Assembly (NCBI GenBank): GCA_050008495.1
Contig: JBEKMN010000041.1
Location: 1-64,000, forward strand
DNA from: CAVROP01 sp050008495
GTDB lineage: Bacteria; Acidobacteriota; Terriglobia; UBA7540
Direction: 5' to 3'
DNA: 64,000 nucleotides
Shown here: positions 1 to 9,383 of the stretch, one piece after another
Numbering within the stretch: the stretch's first letter is position 1
Layout: each line of letters opens with the position of its first letter
The notes under the pieces: model-generated
Seen by the model: the letters and a program-made list of their open reading frames with translations, nothing else
Database searches by the model: none
Told to the model about the DNA's origin: nothing
Position numbers and translations under genes: made by a program

Positions 1-201
1 GGCCACGCCATCTTTCACCTGGAGGCTGTCACCACTGAAAAGGGTTGTGTTAGGAAGAAGAGTCTGGCCGCCCACTGTTGCGTTCATGGTGCCCGCCACC
101 GATCCGACGACCGCCGATCCCGCAAACACCGGCGCCACAGCGACCAATCCCAGGAGGATCAGGTACAGCGAAAAACGCGCGATGCAATTCCTGCTCAACA
201 T
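1..201 (-). CDS. Secreted protein, N-terminal 67 residues only (FecR-like start)
   Basis: A minus-strand reading frame starts with ATG at 201 after a GGAGAA ribosome-binding site and runs off the left edge, so the C-terminus is missing. The first 27 or so residues form a signal peptide (Arg-containing start, hydrophobic core, A-x-A-like end VFAG). The mature part begins with GSVAGTMNATVGGQ and continues TTLFSGDSLQVKDGVA. A short beta-rich stretch followed by a phrase like gDsl.vkdG resembles the start of FecR-type ligand-binding domains of exported Acidobacteria proteins, but only this fragment can be judged. A periplasmic or surface location is likely; the function is unknown. Confidence 0.6.
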   Translation of the reverse strand, partial: MLSRNCIARFSLYLILLGLVAVAPVFAGSAVVGSVAGTMNATVGGQTLLPNTTLFSGDSLQVKDGVA

Positions 202-450
202 TATTGGTTCTCCTTTTTTTTCTGGGCTGGGTTGCTGATCGCCTCCCTAACCCATCGTGGTTTTTCCAATCTCTTCGATTTCGCCTTTAAGGTACTATGA
301 CCAGTGAAATCTTGTCAAGACCTTTTTTGGCATTTTTGAAGTTGTCGTCCCGTCCACTCGCCCCCCTCGAAGTGAATGTTGAGTAGAGGTTGGTGAAGAC
401 TGCCTCACTCCAGTAAAACCAAGCCCCGCGGTGGCACCAGGATCTTGCCG

Positions 451-1779
451 TCATGCGACCACCCAAGGCTTCCGATATTCCTTCGTCAACAATTTGTTAG
501 CTTCCGCATCACCCGGAAATTGTTCTTGCTCTTCATCCCAGGTAAGCTTGCGGCCCAGTTTGTAGGCAATCCCCCCCAGCAGGCCGGCGCTCGTTGAGCG
601 GTGCATGGTTTCCACATCCGAATTCGGCTTCTGCCGGGACTTCAGGCAGTCCAGGAAATTAAGCACATGTGGATAGTGCTGAGGGGAACCCCCGGCGCTG
701 ATCGCGCCTTGCGAGTTGAATCGCTCCGGGCCGAGTCGCGACGCTTGCGGCCACAGAGTGTAGCCTCCACGGTCAATGAACAATGTCCCATCGGTCCCGC
801 AAAACTGAATCCCGTAAGAGTGGCCGTCCGGACCGCGGTCGTTGGCGACACGGTTGGAAAACCGGACCAGAAATTCCTTTCCGCTCATGGCCGACGCGGG
901 ATACTGGTACACGACTTCAAGCGTATCCGGCGTCTCGCGATTATCGCCGAGAACGTATTTCCCGCCCGTTGCTACAATCGTCTTCGGCGCCTCAACTCCC
1001 ATCGCCCAGTGCACGATGTCGATGAGGTGAGTACCCCAGTCCGTCAGAATCCCGCCCGAGTAATCCCAGAACCACCGGAAGTTGTAAATCCCGCGATTGC
1101 GATTGTAGGGTCGCGTGGGCGCCGGGCCCAGCCACCAGTCCCAGTCGAACCAAGGGGGAGGATCGCTGTCCGGCGGGTTGCCGATTCCTTCCGGGTACTG
1201 GTTGCCGTGAATCCAAGTTTCGGCCAGCGTTACCTTTCCGATCTTCCCGCTGCGCACCAGTTCCACGGCCTTCTGAAAGTGCTCGCCCGATCGTTGCTGA
1301 GTCCCCACTTGCACAATGCGATTGTGCTTTTTCGCCGCCTCCGCCATCTTGCGCCCTTCGAATATAGTGTGAGACAGGGGCTTTTCCTGGTACACGTCTT
1401 TCCCGGCCTCACAAGCAGCGATCATGGGAATAGCGTGCCAATGGTCGGGAGTGGCCACAATCACCGCGTCGATCTCTTTGTGATCAAGAACCCGGCGGAA
1501 ATCTTTGTAGGTCTTCACCTGGCCGGAGGCCATCGTCGCCGCCTCATCCAGATGGGGCTGATAGGGATCGGCAATCGCCACACAGTCGACTTGGCCCGTA
1601 TGCAGGAAATCACGCAAGTCCGCCTGGCCCATTCCTCCGGCTCCGATCAGCCCGATGCCGACCCGCTCGTTGGCTCCAAGCACATTGCGCACCACCGGCC
1701 CCGCCGACAACGCCAGGCTCGCGGCGGCCATCGCCGCGGTCTTGTTAAAATCTCTGCGAGAGACTCTTGGTTTATCCAT
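451..1779 (-). CDS. Gfo/Idh/MocA-family oxidoreductase, Tat-exported
   Basis: This 442-residue protein should be a periplasmic NAD(P)-dependent sugar or sugar-derivative oxidoreductase. It starts with a twin-arginine signal (SRRDFNKTAAMAAASLALSAG), followed by the Rossmann motif IGLIGAGGMG near residues 42-51 and the family's EKP motif (YQEKPLSH) near residue 134. The C-terminal half (WFWDYSGGILTDWGTHLIDI) is the usual alpha/beta substrate domain. ATG at 1779 is preceded by a run of Gs (AAGGGGGAATC), a good ribosome-binding site. In this family, Tat-exported members usually retain a tightly bound cofactor. The substrate cannot be read from sequence, and no partner gene lies beside it. Confidence 0.9.
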   Translation of the reverse strand: MDKPRVSRRDFNKTAAMAAASLALSAGPVVRNVLGANERVGIGLIGAGGMGQADLRDFLHTGQVDCVAIADPYQPHLDEAATMASGQVKTYKDFRRVLDHKEIDAVIVATPDHWHAIPMIAACEAGKDVYQEKPLSHTIFEGRKMAEAAKKHNRIVQVGTQQRSGEHFQKAVELVRSGKIGKVTLAETWIHGNQYPEGIGNPPDSDPPPWFDWDWWLGPAPTRPYNRNRGIYNFRWFWDYSGGILTDWGTHLIDIVHWAMGVEAPKTIVATGGKYVLGDNRETPDTLEVVYQYPASAMSGKEFLVRFSNRVANDRGPDGHSYGIQFCGTDGTLFIDRGGYTLWPQASRLGPERFNSQGAISAGGSPQHYPHVLNFLDCLKSRQKPNSDVETMHRSTSAGLLGGIAYKLGRKLTWDEEQEQFPGDAEANKLLTKEYRKPWVVA

Positions 1780-1925
1780 GATTCCCCCTTGTGGCGCCGG
1801 CGCTCTTGCCTCTGCCGGCCCGGCCCTCCGCTCTCGTCCGGTGTTGAACTACCGGGAACCGCCATTCTGCGGGCACTGCATCATACTCTTCCCGAGCGAA
1901 ATTTGCCACACGGTTCGCGACAGCG

Positions 1926-2171
1926 CTAGAGAGGCACGGCGTGCTCTGCGACGTAGTGGTCGAGCATCGACTCGACGGGTCCAATGTAGTGAAACGCCTC
2001 CGCCCACTCGAGACCATAGGAGCGGCCGACTTCCCGGTCCGAGGGCACACCCCGGAGAAACCTGGAATCCTGATCGAGAACGAAGTGCTTGATATACTCG
2101 CGATTCGCAGCCTCGTCGTTATCACCGAGAAGGGGAAGGCGGAGTTTTTGAGCGGCCAAGCGGGATCGCAA
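1926..2171 (-). CDS. Doubtful small hypothetical protein or gene remnant
   Basis: A minus-strand frame of about 81 residues whose C-terminal two thirds (REYIKHFVLDQDSRFLRG, LEWAEAFHYIGPVESMLDHY) has a protein-like composition, unlike the overlapping frames. Only a TTG start is available and no ribosome-binding site precedes it. The frame is open upstream only to about 2201, where a stop closes it. It may be a real short gene or the 3' end of a decayed one. No family is recognised. Confidence 0.2.
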   Translation of the reverse strand: MRSRLAAQKLRLPLLGDNDEAANREYIKHFVLDQDSRFLRGVPSDREVGRSYGLEWAEAFHYIGPVESMLDHYVAEHAVPL

Positions 2172-2277
2172 CCTGGCGCCATTTGGCTCAATAACTGCGC
2201 GTCAAACCTCGCGACAGCGCTTTCAGTAGCGTTCAACCTACTGATATACTTGTTCCTCGCAGTTTCAAGGACGGCCA

Positions 2278-2589
2278 ATGGTGTTCTTTCTCTTGCTTCC
2301 CTTGTGGTTTCTCTGCGTGGTCGCTGGCGTGGTCCTGTGTTGGTTCAAGAACTCGCGCTTTCTATCATCCTATTTCTTCCTCTGTCCCACCGTCGGCATT
2401 GTCGTTGCGCTTGTGCTCTCAACCCTCGTGCTGTGGGTTGCTCCGCGAATGCTGAATAGCACGGATTCATGGGCCAAATGGATTATCGTCGCGTCCTACC
2501 TCTTGGGCACTGAAGTGGGAGGAGTGATTGGCGGAGTGGTTGGCTTCAGCGCCGCCCGCAGGGTAAACCGATTGCTCCGCTGGCAGTAA
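2278..2589 (+). CDS. Small integral membrane protein, unknown function
   Basis: The protein has 103 residues with three or four predicted membrane segments: one at residues 2-22, one at about 28-52, and a Gly/Val-rich segment at about 65-92 (YLLGTEVGGVIGGVVGFSAA). It ends in a short basic tail. ATG at 2278 follows AAGGACGGCCA, an acceptable ribosome-binding site. It lies 90 bases upstream of the radical SAM gene on the same strand and could share its transcript. No family is recognised. Confidence 0.6.
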   Translation: MVFFLLLPLWFLCVVAGVVLCWFKNSRFLSSYFFLCPTVGIVVALVLSTLVLWVAPRMLNSTDSWAKWIIVASYLLGTEVGGVIGGVVGFSAARRVNRLLRWQ

Positions 2590-2679
2590 TTGCGCCCAAG
2601 AGAAGGCAGGCTGTTTCCCAACAGAACCTGCGGCGGGAGTAAAATGATTTACTGAGAAGCTCTGGGAGGACAAAGGAAA

Positions 2680-4272
2680 GTGACTGGATTTAGCGAGATT
2701 TTTGTAAGTCAGCAAGCCCGCCTCGAACGCCTGGCGGCAATCTCGGAGCCGCTACGGCAGCCGCAGGAGATCATTCGCATTGCGGACCAGGGGAGGGGTC
2801 TCGAAGCTGAAGATGTAGCCTCTCTCTTCGCTGCGGCACACGATCCGGCCTGTCGGGCCGAGCTTCAGGCGGCAGCACACCGGATTCGAATGCAATGGGC
2901 GAGGAAGACAGTTGAATTCATCATCCCCGTCTACCTGACCAGCTTCTGCCAGAACGAATGCCTCTATTGCGGCTATCGCCAAAGCAATCCCATCGCCGAC
3001 CGGGTGCGGTTGAGCCAGGAGGATTTCGAGAAGCAACTGGACCTGATTCTCTCCTGGGGACACCGCCAAATCGAGCTGGTGCTCTCCGACGACCCGGAGT
3101 TCGGCCCGGAAAGGGTGGCCCGCTATGTCGCCGCCACGCGCCGCAAGCTCGATGCCCTTGGCGGCGGCCTGGTCGCTTTGTGCTCCCCTGTCTACAAGCA
3201 AGAGGATTACGTCCGCTTGCGGGAGGCCGGACTGGATTGGGTGGTCGAGTGGCAAGAAACCTATCATCGCCCCCACTTCGACCGCTGGCACTATGGCAGC
3301 TCACCGAAACGCGCCTTCGAGTCGCGCCTGGACCTTTGGGACCAGGTGATAGCCGCAGGCATTACCAGGATTGGCATGGGCGCCTTGTTCGGGCTTTACG
3401 ATTTCCGCCACGACGTCTTGGCAGTTATCGAGCATGCAAACTATTTGCGCCGCACTTACGGAATTGAACCGCACGCCCTGGGCATCCCGCGTCTGAAACC
3501 GGCGCGGGGCGTCCTCGCCTCGCAGAAGCCCAATCGCTTCACCGTCTCCGACGACGACTTCCGCCTCGTGGTCAGCGCTTACCATATGGCCTTTCCCACC
3601 TCTCGCCTGTTCTTTAACACCCGGGAGAGTTACGACCTGAACATTTCGCTCGTGTCAGCCGGCGATCTCTTCACCGTGGACTGCGAGACGCTACCGGGCG
3701 CCTACTTGCGCCGGCATCTTCCTGGCCAGTTTTCGACTCATGATTATCCGCCGCGCCGGGAAGTGGCCGCTACGCTCGAGCGACGGGGCCTAGCCGCTCA
3801 GTACCTCGCCGAAGAGACGCCCTGTTGTGTCGAGTTTGCGGCGCCTGCCAAGGAAACGGCGATTGATGCGAAGGGCTGGATCGACGAGCGCGCTCAGATC
3901 CGCGCGAGGCTACAAGGCTGGGAAACCGCGCTCCGCCGGCTTTCCGCCCATGGCGCCCGAGCCGCCGAGCGCCCGGCGGCGGACGCCTGCTTGCGCGAGT
4001 CGCTGGAATACTTCAAGGCAGTCCTGACCACACATTGCCGGCGTGAGGAATCGGAATCGTTCCCCGCCCTCCTCCAGGATGCCGACGGCGCTTCCAAGCT
4101 GGCGGGCCTTCGCGCCGACCACGAACGTTTCGCCGTGGACCTGGATAAATTCGAACGGCAGATGATTTCCTATGGCCTTTCCAAAGACCCAACCGTGCTC
4201 TTGACCCTCGGCAGCCGGATAATTCGTGAAATGCGCGCTCACCTCGAGGCGGAAGAGCAATTGCTGCGGTAA
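2680..4272 (+). CDS. ThiH/HydG-like radical SAM enzyme fused to a hemerythrin-like domain
   Basis: The 530-residue protein starts with GTG at 2680 behind GGGAGGACAAAGGAAA. Residues 70-380 are a radical SAM barrel with CQNECLYC (Cys90, Cys94, Cys97 binding the [4Fe-4S] cluster) and flanking sequence typical of ThiH and HydG (VEFIIPVYLTSFC, GMGALFGLYDFRHDVL, PRLKPARG). ThiH and HydG split tyrosine, so an aromatic amino-acid lyase activity is plausible. From about residue 430 the sequence becomes a four-helix HHE/hemerythrin-like domain: TTHCRREESESFPALL, RADHERF, then RAHLEAEEQLL, giving two HxxxE pairs and an extra His. The expected first-helix His looks absent. A di-iron oxygen-sensing or protective domain on an oxygen-sensitive radical enzyme is the obvious inference. 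No hydrogenase or other thiamine-pathway gene is adjacent. Confidence 0.85.
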   Translation: MTGFSEIFVSQQARLERLAAISEPLRQPQEIIRIADQGRGLEAEDVASLFAAAHDPACRAELQAAAHRIRMQWARKTVEFIIPVYLTSFCQNECLYCGYRQSNPIADRVRLSQEDFEKQLDLILSWGHRQIELVLSDDPEFGPERVARYVAATRRKLDALGGGLVALCSPVYKQEDYVRLREAGLDWVVEWQETYHRPHFDRWHYGSSPKRAFESRLDLWDQVIAAGITRIGMGALFGLYDFRHDVLAVIEHANYLRRTYGIEPHALGIPRLKPARGVLASQKPNRFTVSDDDFRLVVSAYHMAFPTSRLFFNTRESYDLNISLVSAGDLFTVDCETLPGAYLRRHLPGQFSTHDYPPRREVAATLERRGLAAQYLAEETPCCVEFAAPAKETAIDAKGWIDERAQIRARLQGWETALRRLSAHGARAAERPAADACLRESLEYFKAVLTTHCRREESESFPALLQDADGASKLAGLRADHERFAVDLDKFERQMISYGLSKDPTVLLTLGSRIIREMRAHLEAEEQLLR

Positions 4273-4565
4273 GCACGCTTGCGTACAGTCAGGCAAAGCT
4301 AAATTCCTTGTTCGATGCAAGGGGGAGTCCCGTCTAGCCGACTATTTGTCACCTTCACGGCCTCGCTTCAGGGCTCGCAAGTCCTGACTTCGTTTTTGCA
4401 AAACGCGGTGTTTTGCGCTCTTTTTGGGGTCAAACTGCTGTCCATTGGCGCGCAAAACGTACGAGATTTGCACCACTCAAAAAAGTGATGTGCTTTGTTT
4501 TCAGGTACTTCTTAGCTTCGTTCCCACTATTTTTCATTTTTTGTAATTCCCTACATTTCCCCATA

Positions 4566-4697
4566 GCCGGGACCATCCCGCGTTCCCGTGCGCCACGCGC
4601 CCGCCTGCGACAATGTGTCCGGAACAAGACCACCATGATAGGCTATCACACGCTCCGGGGCTTGTCAAGCGGAAAATGCGAAAAAGGCGGGCGGACT
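4566..4697 (-). repeat. Promoter-leader repeat, copy 1 (orphan)
   Basis: About 130 bases closely match 59400-59550. The longest shared blocks read, on the plus strand, CGCCTGCGACAATG, AACAAGACCACCAT, TAGGCTATC and TTGTCAAGCGGAAAATGCG. On the minus strand this gives a consensus-like promoter. No gene in the right orientation follows within reach; the neighbour on that side (2680-4272) is on the plus strand. Confidence 0.75.
4640..4668 (-). promoter_or_regulatory. Sigma70-type promoter in repeat copy 1
   Basis: Read on the minus strand, TTGACA (4668-4663) is followed by exactly 17 bases and TAGCCT (4645-4640). The same two hexamers and spacer occur in the second copy at 59485-59513. It points leftward into a gene-free stretch, so its transcript is either non-coding or a relic. 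Confidence 0.6.
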
Positions 4698-4740
4698 TTC
4701 GCAAAGCTTTCAGTCGTGCCTGACCCGGGCGCGCGGTGTA

Positions 4741-4754
4741 AAGTCACGTGACTT
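4741..4754. promoter_or_regulatory. Perfect 14-bp palindrome, candidate operator
   Basis: AAGTCACGTGACTT is a perfect dyad. It is followed by a second interrupted dyad, CTTAACT with AGTTAAG, at about 4751-4779. The site sits between the leftward promoter at 4640-4668 and the rightward promoter at 4816-4844, a position suited to a dimeric regulator acting on both. The regulator is unknown. Confidence 0.4.
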
Positions 4755-4815
4755 AACTATCTACTACCTAATGAGTTAAGCACCTGAGGCCCGGGGTGGC
4801 CGCATCATTTTTTTC

Positions 4816-4844
4816 TTGACAATAATGTTAAGCGGATGTATCAA
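4816..4844 (+). promoter_or_regulatory. Likely promoter of the TonB-receptor transcript
   Basis: TTGACA (4816-4821), a 17-base spacer and TATCAA (4839-4844) make a good sigma70-type promoter directed at the receptor gene. It would leave a long untranslated leader of about 550 bases. Confidence 0.5.
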
Positions 4845-5396
4845 CATCAACCGTCCCGAGATTCGACTAGCACTGAAACGCATAACAACGACGGTAGAAA
4901 TTCTTTGAGGCTCCAGTTTTCCGTAGATGCATACTTTTTTTGGAATGATTTAGGAAGTTCGGAAGCGGTAACGGACGAGCTTTAGCTAGTTAAATCATAG
5001 GGTTGGACAACTTCTCCGATTTGGAACGCGGATTGCTCCATTCCGAAGGCTCGGGAAGTTGCGAAAGTACCATCCCTTAATCCCTCCTCTCCCAGGGGGG
5101 GATCGGTCCCTGAAGTCGCAAACAGAACAGAAACTGGTTCCAGGACATTAGAGAGCGGTTGATCCCGGGTAGTCATAGAGTTTTTTCCTAACTCAGGTAA
5201 GTCGCGAACGCAACGGTCTGGCGGCCTACGTTGCGCACGGGGGGCAAGATATACGTGCAACGGAGGAATGCCACGCACAGTTGCAATTCCCAACGAAATA
5301 GTTTTCATAGTCTCGGCCGTGTGGGGGCACGTCGGCCTCATGCCAGGATTCGTCTTGGCCAAATCGCAGGGGGTATAGCTAAGGAGGGTATGGCGA

Positions 5397-8300
5397 ATGC
5401 GTAGAATGAGGATTGTTCTAGTGCTTTCGTTTGCGTTGGCAGTCGCAGCGCTGGCGCCAGGTCTGGCTTTCGGACAAGTCACCGGGAGCGGAACGATTAT
5501 CGGCTCGGTGGCGGATCAGTCCGGAGCTGTTATAGTGGGTGCGGAAGTGAGGCTTACCGACCGCTCCACCGGATCATACGAGGTCCAGCCCAGTAACCAG
5601 GTGGGCCGCTTCACCTTCAGCAGCGTCAAGCCCGGGATGTACGACGTTGCGGTGACGATGAAGGGCTTCCGAAAGCTAGAGGTAGCGAATCAGGAACTTG
5701 TGCTCGGCGGGCAGCTTACACTCAACCTGACGCTCGAAGTGGGCACGTCCACGCAGACCGTCGAGGTTACGTCGACGCCCGGCGCCGAACTGCAAACCAT
5801 GAACTCTACCATGAGCACAAGCGTGACCGGCGCCAGCCTGATTGAGCTGCCGTCTATCGACCGCGACGTATCGGGTGTGCTTTACTACACGCCCACCACC
5901 GCGCCGAACTTCCACGGCGCTGAGGGCAACGTTACAGCGGGCCAAGTTGCCGGCGCCACCAGCGACCAGAACCTAATTTACCTGGACGGCGGCAACAACT
6001 CGAGCGGCCTCGAGGGCGACAACGCCTACGTGAACGGCGGCCACGGCGTGGTTCCCATGCCGATGGAAAGCGTTGAGGAATTCAAGGTCAATACGAATAA
6101 CATGACCGCTGACTTCAACGCCTCCTCCGGCGCTGAAATCCTCGTCACCACCAAGCGCGGCACCAATACTTGGCACGGTTCGGGTTACGAGTTCTACCAG
6201 GACGGCGCGCTCAACTCGAACGACTGGTACAACAACTTCCAGGGTATTACCAAGTCCAGCGCGCATTCGAACCGCTTCGGCGGCTCGATCGGCGGCCCGA
6301 TCAGCCCGAACGTTTGGGGCGGCAAGACTTATCTGTATTTCAACTACGAAGGCAATCGCTACCCGCGCTCGAGCCCCGTCGAAATGGGAGTGCCTTCGGC
6401 CACGCTGCGCGCGGGGATTCTGCAATTCGTTGACGCAACGGGCAATCGGGTTCAGTACGACATGAAGACTTCCACCGCCTGCGGGGCCACTGGCGGGATG
6501 CCGTGCGACCCACGCGGCATCGGGCTCAACCCCGTGGTCAACCAGATCTGGTCACAGTACGTGCCCCAAGCCAATGACTTACATTACGGCGACCTGACGA
6601 ACGGGAATTCCTACGGGTACATCGCCAACATCAGGTACCCCCTTACCGATAACTTCTTTGTGGGGCGCATTGACCACGACTTCGGGACGAAGTGGCGTGG
6701 GTTTTTCAGCTACCGGTGGTTCAATGAGAACAACCCCAACACCAGCCAGATCGACTGGGGCGGCGTGCTGCCGGGCGACAAGCTGGGGGATCCCGCTCCG
6801 GCTTCCAGCACTCCTCTGAAACCGCGTTACTTCGTGGCGGGCGTGACGGGAAATCTCAGCCCCAACGTGACCAACGAGTTCCACTTCAGCTATACCCGGA
6901 ACTACTGGCGGTGGAACAGGGTAGGCGGCATACCTTACATTTCAGGCATTCCGGACGGCCTGGAATTCGGCGAGCAAAACTCCACGTCAGGCAGCTTGTT
7001 CGCTCCCATCAATATGGATACGCAGGATTCCCGCCAACGCCTTTGGGCCGAGCACAACTTTGACTACCGCGACACTTTGAGCTGGATCAAGGGCAACCAC
7101 TACCTCCAGTTCGGCGGCGACTACATGCACCAGTGGTGGCATTTCGACCGCTACGATGACGTTGTCACCGGGTTGCCTGAACCCATTGCTCAGATGGCAG
7201 GGGACGACGACAATCCGGCTATGGGACCCGATTACCAGCCGATTCCCTGCTCTGCCACCCTTGTTACAAACTGCCTGCCCACCCAGTATCAAGGTGCGTG
7301 GAACGGCCTCTATGCCAATACGCTGGGCATGATCGGCGTGACTTCCGTGGTAGTTAGCCGCAACGGGCCAATGCTGACTCCCAACGCTCTCGGGACCCCG
7401 GCAGGCTCTTTTGATACCGTTCCAACCTACAGTCTCTATTTCACCGATGCTTGGCACATCAGGCCCAACCTGACACTCACCTACGGACTCAACTATGGCG
7501 TACAGATGCCGCCCTACGAGGCGACCGGCAAGCAGGACATCATGGTGGATAGTCAGGGCCAACCCATGAACGCAGAAGCTTACCTGCAGAGCAAGTTGAA
7601 CTACGCAAACCAGGGGCTGATCTATGACCCGGCCATCGGTTACAGCCCAATCAGGGATGTGACCATCGGCGGCCAGAATAAGTATCCGTATCTTCCTTTC
7701 TACGGCGGCTTGAGTCCCCGCGTGGGGCTGGCTTACAGCCCGGCGTTTGACAGCGGTGTGCTGCACAAAATCTTCGGAAACAAGGAAACCGTCTTCCGCG
7801 GCGGCTACTCCCGTTTCTTCGACCGCAGCCTGGGTATCGATCTGGTGTCAACACCCGTATTGGGCGATGGCTTCCTCCAACCCATTGCCTGCATCGGCGC
7901 TACTATGGCCGGCCAGTGCACGGGCGCGGCCGGCACTACTCCAGCCAGCATCTTCCGCATCGGCGTGGATGGAAATACCGCTCCCTTGCCGGCCATCGCG
8001 CCAACCCTTACGCCGCCCGTCGAGCCGGGCATTAATGCCCCGGGCACTGCCCTCTCCGCCACCATGGATTCCGCATATCGGCCGGGGAGCAGCGATGAAA
8101 TCGACTTCAGCATCCAGCGGCAGTTGAAGGGCAATATGATCGTCGAGATCGGCTATACGGGCCGCTGGGCCAAGCACATCTTCCAAGGCATAGACATCAA
8201 CGACGTCCCCTGGATGATGGTGCAAGGCGGGCAGACCCTCGCCAAAGCTTGGGACGCCATCGCCGTGCCGGCCGCGGCGGGCAACACAAATCCCCCCGTG

Positions 8301-9353
8301 CAACCCTGGTTCGAAACGGCGCTGAAGGGCAGCGCTTACTGCGGCGGCTACTCGAGCTGCACCGCGGCTGTCGCGTCCAAGGAATCGTCTTGGACCACGA
8401 CCGATAACCTAGTGAATATGTGGGCTGACCTGGACGGCTCGTTCGTCTTCGGGCCCAACACCGTCCCCTTCATGAACCAGGATAACTGGACCTACAACGA
8501 CACCAGCCTGGGCTTCTCGAACTTCCAGGCCCTAGTCGCGACAGTGACCAAGCGCACCGGTCACGGCCTGACCTTCAACGGCAACTTGACTTATGGTCAC
8601 GACAGCGGCACGGCCACCATCAACCAGGAGTACACCTTAGACAACGTCGAGAACCCCTGGAACCTGCGCACCGATTACTCTCCGAACCCTTGGGATCGGA
8701 AACTCGTCATCAACTTCCTGAGCACCTATGAACTGCCCTTCGGCAAAGGCCATCGGTGGACCAGCACCAACGGGCTGGTAAGCCGGATCATCGGCGGCTG
8801 GTCGGTCGATCCGGTCATCACTTGGGCCAGCGGCACGCCAATCGAGGGCTATAGCGGTTCCTGCGAGGAGTGGGGGAATGGCACCGACCCATGGTGCGCC
8901 GGCATGGTTCCCCTTACCAATGTGCTCAAGTATGGAAACACCTCGCACTCGAACGTTGACGGCTCGAACGGGGTCGGGGTTGCCGCCGCCCCAGGTAATG
9001 GCGGGGTCGGCTTGAATCTCTACTCCAACCCGGAGCAGGTCTTCGATAGCTTCCGGTACGACTACGTCGGCATCGATGGCCGAAGCTACGACAATGGTCC
9101 GATGCGCGGGCAACGGCGCTGGAACCTGGACCTCGGCATCACCAAGGACACTCGAATCACCGAGCGTGTAGGCGTCCAACTCTTCGGCCAAGCCTTCAAC
9201 GCCCTCAATCACATGATGTGGGGCGACCCGTCGCTGAACTTGCAGAGTCCCGGCAGCTTCGGTGTTCTCGGCCCGGGCGGCGCCGGCGAGTACGGCGCCA
9301 TCGGCAACGGGTATCGCCGGATTATTCAAATCGGCGCCCGCGTATCGTTCTAG
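5397..9353 (+). CDS. Oar-like TonB-dependent receptor with carboxypeptidase-regulatory-like domain
   Basis: The 1318-residue outer-membrane protein has a signal peptide ending near LAFGQ (residue 27), then a carboxypeptidase-regulatory-like beta-sandwich (about 30-115: GTIIGSVADQSGAVIVGAEVRL to GGQLTLNLTLEVG). A plug-like region follows (about 120-260), then a long 22-strand-type beta-barrel ending in Phe (GYRRIIQIGARVSF). This layout is typical of the large SusC/Oar-like receptors of Acidobacteriota, which take up oligosaccharides, peptides or other polymers; the ligand here is unknown. ATG at 5397 follows AAGGAGGG at ideal distance. An earlier ATG at 5390 hits a stop within four codons. Transcription probably ends at the hairpin at 9384-9414. 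Confidence 0.9.
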   Translation: MRRMRIVLVLSFALAVAALAPGLAFGQVTGSGTIIGSVADQSGAVIVGAEVRLTDRSTGSYEVQPSNQVGRFTFSSVKPGMYDVAVTMKGFRKLEVANQELVLGGQLTLNLTLEVGTSTQTVEVTSTPGAELQTMNSTMSTSVTGASLIELPSIDRDVSGVLYYTPTTAPNFHGAEGNVTAGQVAGATSDQNLIYLDGGNNSSGLEGDNAYVNGGHGVVPMPMESVEEFKVNTNNMTADFNASSGAEILVTTKRGTNTWHGSGYEFYQDGALNSNDWYNNFQGITKSSAHSNRFGGSIGGPISPNVWGGKTYLYFNYEGNRYPRSSPVEMGVPSATLRAGILQFVDATGNRVQYDMKTSTACGATGGMPCDPRGIGLNPVVNQIWSQYVPQANDLHYGDLTNGNSYGYIANIRYPLTDNFFVGRIDHDFGTKWRGFFSYRWFNENNPNTSQIDWGGVLPGDKLGDPAPASSTPLKPRYFVAGVTGNLSPNVTNEFHFSYTRNYWRWNRVGGIPYISGIPDGLEFGEQNSTSGSLFAPINMDTQDSRQRLWAEHNFDYRDTLSWIKGNHYLQFGGDYMHQWWHFDRYDDVVTGLPEPIAQMAGDDDNPAMGPDYQPIPCSATLVTNCLPTQYQGAWNGLYANTLGMIGVTSVVVSRNGPMLTPNALGTPAGSFDTVPTYSLYFTDAWHIRPNLTLTYGLNYGVQMPPYEATGKQDIMVDSQGQPMNAEAYLQSKLNYANQGLIYDPAIGYSPIRDVTIGGQNKYPYLPFYGGLSPRVGLAYSPAFDSGVLHKIFGNKETVFRGGYSRFFDRSLGIDLVSTPVLGDGFLQPIACIGATMAGQCTGAAGTTPASIFRIGVDGNTAPLPAIAPTLTPPVEPGINAPGTALSATMDSAYRPGSSDEIDFSIQRQLKGNMIVEIGYTGRWAKHIFQGIDINDVPWMMVQGGQTLAKAWDAIAVPAAAGNTNPPVQPWFETALKGSAYCGGYSSCTAAVASKESSWTTTDNLVNMWADLDGSFVFGPNTVPFMNQDNWTYNDTSLGFSNFQALVATVTKRTGHGLTFNGNLTYGHDSGTATINQEYTLDNVENPWNLRTDYSPNPWDRKLVINFLSTYELPFGKGHRWTSTNGLVSRIIGGWSVDPVITWASGTPIEGYSGSCEEWGNGTDPWCAGMVPLTNVLKYGNTSHSNVDGSNGVGVAAAPGNGGVGLNLYSNPEQVFDSFRYDYVGIDGRSYDNGPMRGQRRWNLDLGITKDTRITERVGVQLFGQAFNALNHMMWGDPSLNLQSPGSFGVLGPGGAGEYGAIGNGYRRIIQIGARVSF

Positions 9354-9383
9354 AACAATCAACAAATTGCTAAGCTAGACTCA

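Larger units (their letters stand above)
4273..5396. other. 1.1-kb non-coding regulatory gap before the TonB receptor
   Basis: No convincing gene is seen. The gap holds a minus-strand promoter-like element shared with the VWFA gene's upstream region (about 4566-4697), a perfect 14-bp palindrome at 4741-4754, and a plus-strand promoter-like sequence at 4816-4844. A leader of roughly 550 bases then runs to the TonB receptor start. Frames in both directions across the leader have shadow-like composition. Confidence 0.6.

Noticed and set aside
601..1929. 442-residue plus-strand frame opposite the Gfo/Idh/MocA gene
   Set aside because: Shadow of the real gene; Arg/His-rich with no recognisable motif.
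2680..4272. HydG of a hydrogenase maturation cluster, or ThiH of thiamine synthesis
   Set aside because: No hydrogenase, HydE, HydF or ThiGS genes nearby, and the C-terminus is a hemerythrin-like domain instead of the HydG cluster domain.
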